From NCBI GenBank assembly GCA_027306785.1, contig DAHUZB010000030.1, forward strand, positions 17,115 through 81,114: 64,000 bases of DNA, in the 5' to 3' direction. Positions 44,988 through 51,563 of the stretch are shown piece after piece. Under the pieces are notes generated by a model. It was not told the DNA's origin, made no database searches, and saw only the letters and a program-made list of their open reading frames with translations. The stretch is from Vulcanimicrobiota bacterium (GTDB lineage Bacteria; Vulcanimicrobiota; Vulcanimicrobiia; Vulcanimicrobiales; Vulcanimicrobiaceae). Every line of letters starts with the position of its first letter. Position 1 is the stretch's first letter. Made by a program: the position numbers and the translations under genes.

Positions 44988-45695
44988 ATGAGCGCGGCGT
45001 GGCTACGCTCGCCGTTTCAACCGGTGCGGGGCGAGGCGCGTCGCGTGGTCGAGCGCCTCGAATCGTTCTCCGATATCATCATCGGCTTTGCGCTTGCGCA
45101 AACCGCGCTCACGCTCGTCATCCCGCCGAATCCGATGGATGTCTACCTTCATCCGATCGGCATCTTCGGCTACCTCGTCACCTTCGCGGCCCTCGCGCGC
45201 TTTTGGTGGATGCACGCGGAGATCTTTCGGCACTACTTCGTGCCGATTCGGATCGCGGTCTTCCTGAATTTCGCGGCGCTCGCGTCGCTCGGACTCGTCG
45301 TCTTCTCGCTGCAGCTTTGGCTGCATCCGGGGCAGTCCACCGCATCGGAGAACGCGGTGGCGAAGGCCTACTTCGCCACCCTCGCGGTCACCTACACGCT
45401 GCTCTCGCTCTTGCGCCTGCTCGGGGTCCGGCTGCGCTATCGGGAGCTCGACACGGCGATGCGGCGTGACGGCGTGGTGCGGTCCGTACGTACGATCTGC
45501 ACGATGCTCGGGGTGTTCGCGGGAGCGACGCTGCTGCCGCCGATCGGCGACGGGAACGTCATTTTCGGCACGTCGCGGGTGGCCGTACTCCCGATGGAAA
45601 TCGTATTCGGGCTGATGGCGGGTTCGATCGTCGGGCGAGTCGCCGCGATCGCACTGCAAAAGAGAGATTGGGGCGCCCCCGAGAAAGCATCATGA
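44988..45695 (+). CDS. TMEM175-like (DUF1211) membrane protein, copy 1
   Basis: This 235-residue protein has about six membrane segments. The first follows ERLESFSDIIIGFALAQTALTLVIP, which carries the FSD signature of the TMEM175 potassium-channel family. The second half (GLVVFSLQLWL, WMHAEIFRHY) fits a single six-helix unit; bacterial TMEM175 proteins form tetrameric K+ channels. Channel function here is inferred. It starts 10 bp after acnA and overlaps the decarboxylase by ATGA. Confidence 0.75.
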   Translation: MSAAWLRSPFQPVRGEARRVVERLESFSDIIIGFALAQTALTLVIPPNPMDVYLHPIGIFGYLVTFAALARFWWMHAEIFRHYFVPIRIAVFLNFAALASLGLVVFSLQLWLHPGQSTASENAVAKAYFATLAVTYTLLSLLRLLGVRLRYRELDTAMRRDGVVRSVRTICTMLGVFAGATLLPPIGDGNVIFGTSRVAVLPMEIVFGLMAGSIVGRVAAIALQKRDWGAPEKAS

Positions 45696-46822
45696 CGATG
45701 ATCACCCAGGACGCGCGCGTTGCGTTGGACGCGCTTTTCGAACGGATGCGCGACGCCAACGAACGTTCGCTCGGCTATCCGTCGGCGAAGGACTTCGATT
45801 ACTCCGCGCTCGAGCGCTTCCTACGCTTTCCGATCAACAACGTCGGCGATCCGTTCGCGGATGCGACCTACCGCGTGGAGACGCGCGAGTGCGAGCGCGA
45901 GGTCGTCGCGTTCTTCGCCGACATCTTCCGCGCGCCGCAGGACGATTGGTGGGGCTACGTCACGAACGGTGGCACCGAGGGCAATCTCTACGGCCTCTAC
46001 CTTGCGCGCGAACTGCTCCCGAACGGCATGGTCTACTATTCGGAGCAGACGCACTATAGCGTCGCGAAGAACCTGCACTTTCTCGGCATGCGCCACATCA
46101 CGATCCGCTCGCAGCGCAGCGGAGAGATCGATTACGAGGATCTGCGCGAAACGCTCAAGATCCACCGCGACGTGCCGCCGATCATCTTTGCGAACATCGG
46201 CACCACCATGACCGAGGCCCGCGACGACATTCGCACGATCGCCGCGATTATGGACGACCTCGCGATCCGCCAACGCTACATCCACTCCGACGCGGCGCTC
46301 TCTGGAGGCTATGCCGCCTTTCTCGATCCGAGACCGGCCTTCGACTTCGCCGACGGCGCCGACTCGATCGCGGTGAGCGGACATAAATTTCTCGGGGCGC
46401 CGATTCCCTGCGGCGTCGTGATCGCGCGCAAGCACAACGTGCAGCGCATCGCGCGCGCGATCGACTACATCGGCTCGCTCGATACGACGATCAGCGGGTC
46501 GCGCAACGGCTTCTCGCCGCTCATGCTGTGGTACCGCCTGCGCGAGCTCGGCGTCGAGGGCATCCGCGAGCGCCTGTCGCGCTCGCTCGAGCTCGCCGCC
46601 TACCTCGAATCGGGCTTGCGGGCGATCGGGATCGACGCCCGGCGTAACCCGAACGCGATCACCGTCGTGCTCCCGCGCGTGAGCGACGCGATTCGCGCCA
46701 AGTGGCAGCTCGCGACGGCGGGAAACATTTCGCACGTCATCGTGCTACCCAACGTCACCCGTCCGCAGCTCGATTCGTTCATCGCCGATCTCGCCGCCGA
46801 ACGTGCGGTTCAAGGGGTGTAA
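45692..46822 (+). CDS. hdc: PLP-dependent histidine decarboxylase (or serine decarboxylase)
   Basis: The 376-residue group II decarboxylase has GYPSAKDFDYSALERFL, INNVGDPF, WGYVTNGGTEGNLYG, the base-stacking H121 and the PLP lysine K232 in SGHKFLGAP. These motifs are shared by bacterial histidine decarboxylases and by plant-type serine decarboxylases, so histamine or ethanolamine is the expected product. Length matches the Morganella-type enzyme (378). ATG 45692 is supported by overlap with the previous stop. It lies between two TMEM175-like genes and next to an ACT protein. Confidence 0.85.
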   Translation: MTMITQDARVALDALFERMRDANERSLGYPSAKDFDYSALERFLRFPINNVGDPFADATYRVETRECEREVVAFFADIFRAPQDDWWGYVTNGGTEGNLYGLYLARELLPNGMVYYSEQTHYSVAKNLHFLGMRHITIRSQRSGEIDYEDLRETLKIHRDVPPIIFANIGTTMTEARDDIRTIAAIMDDLAIRQRYIHSDAALSGGYAAFLDPRPAFDFADGADSIAVSGHKFLGAPIPCGVVIARKHNVQRIARAIDYIGSLDTTISGSRNGFSPLMLWYRLRELGVEGIRERLSRSLELAAYLESGLRAIGIDARRNPNAITVVLPRVSDAIRAKWQLATAGNISHVIVLPNVTRPQLDSFIADLAAERAVQGV

Positions 46823-46826
46823 GTCA

Positions 46827-47216
46827 ATGCGCAGCATTCGCGTCATCGTTCCCAACCGTCAAGGGTTGCTCGCCGAGCTGACCGAGGTGCTCGCGGAGAA
46901 GGGCATCAGCATCGAGCAGATCGTCGCCGAGACGCACGACGACGGCGCCGTGGTTCGCATGGAGGTCGAGCACGAGGATCGCGCGCTCGAAGTCCTTACC
47001 GACGCGGGGTATCACGCGGTTACCGACGACGTGTTGCTCGCGCGCATCGAGGATCGTCCGGGTGCGCTCGCGCACCTCTCGCGCCGCCTCGCCGACGAGC
47101 GCCTCAACATTCGGTCGCTCCACCACGTGCGTCGCGAGGGCGGCTTCGCGCTCGTCGCGATCTCGACCGACGACAACGCGCGGGCCCGCGGCGTACTCGG
47201 TTCCGCGGCGGTGTAG
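46827..47216 (+). CDS. Double ACT-domain protein
   Basis: The 129-residue protein is two ACT domains in tandem, MRSIRVIVPNRQGLLAELTEVL and ARIEDRPGALAHLSRRL, with no catalytic domain. ACT domains bind amino acids, so it may sense the decarboxylase substrate or product. ATG 46827 is chosen, with AAGGGG upstream; it begins 4 bp after the decarboxylase stop and ends 2 bp before the next gene. Confidence 0.88.
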   Translation: MRSIRVIVPNRQGLLAELTEVLAEKGISIEQIVAETHDDGAVVRMEVEHEDRALEVLTDAGYHAVTDDVLLARIEDRPGALAHLSRRLADERLNIRSLHHVRREGGFALVAISTDDNARARGVLGSAAV

Positions 47217-47218
47217 CG

Positions 47219-47848
47219 ATGTCCGAGAGGCACGAGCGCGACATCCGGCGCACCGAGGCCTTTTCCGACGTCGTGATCGGTTTCTCGCTCGGGCAGATCG
47301 GCCTCTCGCTCGTCGTTCCGCAGCACATCGACGACTTGGTACGCAATCCCGGATGGTTCGCGGCATTTCTGTGGACGTTCGCGCTCGTGTGCCTGCTGTG
47401 GTGGAATCATCATCGGCTCTTTCGCACCGTCTTCGTGCCCACGCGCGTCACGATCATCCTGAACTTCGTGCTGCTCGCATCGATCGTGCTGCTCGCCTTC
47501 TTGGCCGAGGTGCTGAATCGTCCGTCGACGCTGCACGACGCGGCACTCGCCGTGCGTCTGTACTACGGCGCGCTCGCCGCGAATTTCTTGGTGTGGGCGC
47601 TGCTCGCGTTCGTCTGTTCGCGCAACCCGCTCCACGTGGAGAATCCCGAGCTAGTGCGTTCGGCTGAGCGCGCCGCGCTCGTCAACGCGACCGCGGGCAC
47701 GGTGATCCTGGTGCTCGAGGCGCTCGGCGCTTGGGTCTTCGGCGATCTTTTCTCGATCGTCGGGATCAGCGCGTCGATTCCGATCTCGTTCGTGCTCGGC
47801 TCGATCGTGGCACGCGCGTTCGGCTATCGAGACGTGCGGCCGCTATGA
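47219..47848 (+). CDS. TMEM175-like (DUF1211) membrane protein, copy 2
   Basis: The 209-residue protein parallels the copy at 44988: DIRRTEAFSDVVIGFSLGQIGLSLVVP carries the FSD signature, then WWNHHRLFRTVF and NFVLLASIVLLAFL. The two proteins are distinct in loops, so they are diverged paralogues and could form a heteromer. It overlaps the WYL regulator by ATGA. Confidence 0.78.
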   Translation: MSERHERDIRRTEAFSDVVIGFSLGQIGLSLVVPQHIDDLVRNPGWFAAFLWTFALVCLLWWNHHRLFRTVFVPTRVTIILNFVLLASIVLLAFLAEVLNRPSTLHDAALAVRLYYGALAANFLVWALLAFVCSRNPLHVENPELVRSAERAALVNATAGTVILVLEALGAWVFGDLFSIVGISASIPISFVLGSIVARAFGYRDVRPL

Positions 47849-48795
47849 AATCGGATCGTCTCGTCTCACTGCTCTTGATGCTGCAATCGGCGCCGCGTCG
47901 TACCGCGCGCGAACTCGCGGAGAAGCTCGAGGTGAGCGAGCGGACGATCTATCGCGACGTGGACGCGCTCTCGGTCTCCGGCATCCCCGTCTACACCGAG
48001 CGCGGACCGGAGGGCGGCATCGCGCTCGCCGAAGGCTATCGCAAGGCGCTGATGCACTTCGCGGAAGACGAGGTGCGCGCGCTCTTCATCTCCGGCTCCG
48101 CGATCCTGAGCGATCTCGGGCTCGGAGCGAACATGGATCGCGCCCTCGAGAAGCTGCGCGGCGGATTCTCGGCCACGCAGCAGCGTGCCGCGGAGAAGGC
48201 GCGCGGGCGCATCCACATCGATCAGCGGCGCTGGAATCAGAGCGATCCACCCGTCGAGCAGCTCGCGCTCCTGCGGCGCGCGGTGTGGGACGATCGCCGG
48301 CTCGAACTCGGCTACGAAGATCGCTCGCGGAACACGACGAGCCGGACGGTCGATCCGTACGGATTGGTTTCGAAGGCGGGCGTTTGGTATCTCGTCGCGC
48401 GTACGCCGGAGGGCTATCGCAGCTTTCGCGTGGATCGTATCCGCCACGCGGCGGAATCGAACGAACGCTTCGAGCGCGATCCGGCATTCGATCTGGACGC
48501 GCACTGGCGCGAGAGCGCGGCGAGCATCCGCAACGCGGCCGAGCGATTCACCGTCACCTTGCGCGTGACGCCCGCCGCCTTCGATTCGATCAACGGCTAC
48601 TGGCCGACCGAGTACGTCGATCCCTCCGACCCGTCGGTCGTACGCGTGCACTTCGCGAACGAGCGTGCCGCGGTGGGGCATCTCGTGCTCTGGAACGAGT
48701 CCGTGGAACTGCTCGATCCGCTCGCACTGCGCGCGCAGATCGTCGCGCACGCGCGCGCGCTCTTGGCGCGCTACGAGTCCGGGGCGAGTTCGTAG
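47845..48795 (+). CDS. HTH-WYL transcriptional regulator
   Basis: The 316-residue protein has an N-terminal HTH (about 1-55, TARELAEKLEVSERTIYRDVDAL), a WYL domain (about 140-215, RLELGYEDRSRN, DPYGLVSKAGVWYLVAR) and a C-terminal WCX-like region. WYL proteins bind ligands such as nucleic acid or small molecules and control neighbouring genes. It is the last gene of the operon and is a candidate autoregulator of the decarboxylase module. Its 3' end overlaps the convergent GGDEF gene by 25 bp. Confidence 0.88.
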   Translation: MKSDRLVSLLLMLQSAPRRTARELAEKLEVSERTIYRDVDALSVSGIPVYTERGPEGGIALAEGYRKALMHFAEDEVRALFISGSAILSDLGLGANMDRALEKLRGGFSATQQRAAEKARGRIHIDQRRWNQSDPPVEQLALLRRAVWDDRRLELGYEDRSRNTTSRTVDPYGLVSKAGVWYLVARTPEGYRSFRVDRIRHAAESNERFERDPAFDLDAHWRESAASIRNAAERFTVTLRVTPAAFDSINGYWPTEYVDPSDPSVVRVHFANERAAVGHLVLWNESVELLDPLALRAQIVAHARALLARYESGASS

Positions 48796-49805
48796 CGGTT
48801 CTTTCCGGCCTCTTTGGCCGCATAGACCGCCGTGTCGGCGCGCGCGATGAAGGGCTCGGCTTCCTCGCCGTCGCGGGCGAAGGCGATCCCGATCGAGCAG
48901 CGCAGATCGTGCGTGCGCAATTCGGCGTAGATGCGCTCCATGACGGCCGCGACCGCATGCTCGTCGGTGCGCGGCATCACGAGCGCGAATTCGTCGCCCG
49001 CGAATCGGGCCGGTACGTCGATCTCGCGCGTCTGTTCGCGCAGCACGCGCGCGAAACGCTTGAGCGCGTCGTCGCCGCCTGCATGACCGAGCGTGTCGTT
49101 GACGCGCTTGAAATCGTCCACGTCGATCATCGCGAAGGCGAGCGCATCGCCCGTTCGTTTGCGTAACGCGAGTTCCACGCGCAAGCGATCCATGAGCGCG
49201 CGCCGATTCAACAGCCCGGTGAGCGCGTCGTGCATCGCCATCCGTTCGAGCTCGGCGGCGAGCCGTTGACGCTCGAGTGCGAAAGCCGCCTGCGTGGCGA
49301 GTTCGCGCAGCGACGAGGCGATCCACGTGGATGCCGCGCGATCGTTCGATCCGTCGACGTAGAGCAGGTAGGCGGGGCCGACGCTCGGGCGTACCGCGGC
49401 GGCCGCGTAGCCGCGACGGGTATCGAAGAGCGGCGCGTCGTCGTCGGTCGCCCAACCGATCGCAACGTCGCTATCGCCGAGCACGAGGCGGTGCAGCGCG
49501 GAACGTTCCGGCAGCGTGCCGCCGTATTCCGAGTCGGTGACGCCGGTGCCGTCGACTTCGTAGATCGCGTTGAGCTCGGCGTCGTCGATCACCGCGAACC
49601 AGAGCGCACGCGTGCAGCCGAGGCCGAGCCAGCCGCCGCGCAGCGCCGCGCGCGCGAGCTCGCGCTCGTCGCGGGCGGCGACGATCTCCACGAACGAGCG
49701 CTGGAGCACTTCGAGCTGCCGACTCTTGGCCAGCAGCTCGTCGCGTTCGCGTTCGACCTGGATGATGCGCTCGGTGAGAAAGGCGATGCCGTCGTCGCGG
49801 CTCAT
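48771..49805 (-). CDS. Diguanylate cyclase with N-terminal GAF-like sensor region
   Basis: The 344-residue protein has a coiled N-terminus, a GAF-like region (about 40-165) and a C-terminal GGDEF domain. The active-site motif is AGDEF at 269-273, a functional variant of GGDEF. The allosteric I-site RxxD is present (REID at 260-263), so product inhibition by c-di-GMP is expected. It lies 10 bp downstream of aceF and is probably co-transcribed with the pyruvate dehydrogenase genes. Confidence 0.88.
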   Translation of the reverse strand: MSRDDGIAFLTERIIQVERERDELLAKSRQLEVLQRSFVEIVAARDERELARAALRGGWLGLGCTRALWFAVIDDAELNAIYEVDGTGVTDSEYGGTLPERSALHRLVLGDSDVAIGWATDDDAPLFDTRRGYAAAAVRPSVGPAYLLYVDGSNDRAASTWIASSLRELATQAAFALERQRLAAELERMAMHDALTGLLNRRALMDRLRVELALRKRTGDALAFAMIDVDDFKRVNDTLGHAGGDDALKRFARVLREQTREIDVPARFAGDEFALVMPRTDEHAVAAVMERIYAELRTHDLRCSIGIAFARDGEEAEPFIARADTAVYAAKEAGKNRYELAPDS

Positions 49806-49815
49806 GCCCTGCGCG

Positions 49816-51549
49816 TTACAGCAGAACCCGCTTGAAGTCCCGCAGCAGGCTCGCCATCGTCACGAGGAATCGGGCGGCACCCGCGCCGTCGATCACGCGA
49901 TGGTCGTAACTCACGCTGATCGGCAGCATGAGGCGCGGTTGGAACGCGTTTCCGTCCCACACCGGCTTCATCGCGGCGCGCGTGGCGCCGAGGATCGCCA
50001 CTTCCGGCGCGTTGACGATCTGCGTGAACTGCGTGCCGCCGATCCCGCCGATCGACGAGATCGTGAAACTGCCGCCCTGCATATCGGCCATGCCGAGCTT
50101 GCCGTCGCGCGCCTTTGCCGCGAGCTCCGAGGTCTCGCGCGCGATCTCGAGCAGTCCCTTGCCGTCGGCATGCTTGAGCACCGGCACCACGAGCCCGTTC
50201 GGCGTGTCCGCCGCGAAGCCGATGTTGTAATAGCGCTTGTAGACGAGTTCGTCGCCTTCGAGCGAGCTGTTGAACTCGGGATACTTCTGCAGCGCGGCGA
50301 CGACCGCTTTGATGAGGAACGCGAGCATCGTCAGCTTCGGCGCCGGCTCCGTGCCCTTCGCGCGGCCCTGCTCGGCGTTGATCTCGTTGCGGAACGCTTC
50401 GAGATCGGTGATGTCGGCCTCGTCGTAGTTGGTGATGTGGGGAATCTGCAGCCAGTTCCGATGAAGATTCGGGCCGGAGAACTTCTTGATGCGCGGCAGC
50501 GGCGCGCGTTCGATCGTGCCGAACTGCGCGAAGTCCACCTGCGGCCACGCCGGAAGCCCGGCGAAGCTCGCGCCTGCGGATGCGCCGGAGCCGCCGCGCG
50601 CGAGCGTGGACTTCACCCACGCGTGCACGTCCTCGCGCCGCACGCGCCCGTGCGGCCCGGTTCCCTGCACGCCATGGAGATCGACGCCCAATTCGCGCGC
50701 AAGCCGCCGAATCGCAGGCGACGCATGCACGAGCCCCTGCTCCGCCTCCTTCGACAGGCTCAGGATGACACCGGAGTTCCTTGTGACATCAGAGCTGCTT
50801 GTGACACCGGAGCTGCTTGCGCCGCCGGAGCTGCTTGCGCCGCCGGAGCTGCTTGCGCCGCCGGAGCTGCTTGCGACGCGGGAGCTGCTTGCGGTGACGC
50901 CACTGCTGCTTGCAGCGGCGCCGGGGCCGCTGTCCTGTGTCATCCTGAGCCTGTCGAAGGACGGCTCGCTCGTTTCGATCGTCGCGATGACGGTGCCTTC
51001 GGAGACCTTGTCTCCGAGCTTCACCAACACGTCCTTGATGCGTCCCGCGTATGCGGCGGGAACGTCCATCGAGGCCTTCTCGCTCTCGAGCGTGACGAGC
51101 GGCGCGTCGCGCTTGACCTCGTCACCCGGTTTTACGAGCACGTCGATTACGGGGATCCCTTTGAAGTCGCCGATATCGGGCACGCGCAATTCCACGACGC
51201 CCTTCGACGAGCTCAGGGTGACACCGGACGAGCTCGCGGTTACACCGGGTGCACCGCCATTGTCGGCCGGTGCGCTTGCGGGTGCGGTGCTTGGTGCGTT
51301 TGCGGCAGCGTCGCTTGCGAGGGAGAGGATCACGCTGCCTTCGGAGACTTTGTCGCCGACTTTCACGCGCACGTCTTGGACCACGCCGTCGGCGCTCGAG
51401 GGCACCTCCATCGTGGCCTTCTCGCTCTCGAGCGTGACGAGCGGCGTCTCTTTCTTGACGCGATCGCCGGGTTTCACCAGCACTTCGATCACCGGGATGT
51501 CTTTGAAATCGCCGATGTCGGGGACTTTGACTTCGATCGTACTGCTCAC
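49816..51549 (-). CDS. aceF: Dihydrolipoamide acetyltransferase (E2 of pyruvate dehydrogenase)
   Basis: The 577-residue E2 has two lipoyl domains (lipoyl Lys44 in SEKATME and Lys158 in SEKASMD), a peripheral-subunit-binding domain (about 274-311, ASPAIRRLARELGVDL) and the acetyltransferase catalytic domain with SYDHRVIDGA near the C-terminus. Both inter-domain linkers contain copies of a dispersed repeat. Linker 1 holds residues 109-117 from it, and linker 2 (about 197-268) is built of two inverted copies around an 18-bp tandem repeat rich in Ser, Gly and Ala. The start is GTG 51549. No lpd (E3) gene is in the window. Confidence 0.94.
   Translation of the reverse strand: MSSTIEVKVPDIGDFKDIPVIEVLVKPGDRVKKETPLVTLESEKATMEVPSSADGVVQDVRVKVGDKVSEGSVILSLASDAAANAPSTAPASAPADNGGAPGVTASSSGVTLSSSKGVVELRVPDIGDFKGIPVIDVLVKPGDEVKRDAPLVTLESEKASMDVPAAYAGRIKDVLVKLGDKVSEGTVIATIETSEPSFDRLRMTQDSGPGAAASSSGVTASSSRVASSSGGASSSGGASSSGGASSSGVTSSSDVTRNSGVILSLSKEAEQGLVHASPAIRRLARELGVDLHGVQGTGPHGRVRREDVHAWVKSTLARGGSGASAGASFAGLPAWPQVDFAQFGTIERAPLPRIKKFSGPNLHRNWLQIPHITNYDEADITDLEAFRNEINAEQGRAKGTEPAPKLTMLAFLIKAVVAALQKYPEFNSSLEGDELVYKRYYNIGFAADTPNGLVVPVLKHADGKGLLEIARETSELAAKARDGKLGMADMQGGSFTISSIGGIGGTQFTQIVNAPEVAILGATRAAMKPVWDGNAFQPRLMLPISVSYDHRVIDGAGAARFLVTMASLLRDFKRVLL
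50748..50960. repeat. Inverted repeat pair bracketing an 18-bp minisatellite in aceF linker 2
   Basis: Bases 50748-50771 and 50937-50960 are perfect inverted copies (24 of 24) of the dispersed repeat. Between them, 50771-50914 are eight 18-bp units; the three at 50807-50860 are identical and the rest diverge by 1-7 bases. Each unit encodes Ser/Gly/Ala residues of the linker. The unit boundaries carry the TGACACC end word of the repeat, which suggests the array grew from it. Confidence 0.9.
51201..51250. repeat. Dispersed repeat copy in aceF linker 1
   Basis: Bases 51201-51225 are a repeat copy with GCTCAGG followed by GTGACACC; the next 25 bases carry a second partial end (GGTTACACCGG). In frame it encodes residues 109-117 and part of the serine-rich linker before the second lipoyl domain. 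Confidence 0.85.
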
Positions 51550-51563
51550 TCGTGTACCTTGCG

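Noticed and set aside
50771..50914. Possible CRISPR array
   Set aside because: Units are contiguous 18-bp repeats with no spacers, in frame within aceF; this is a coding minisatellite.
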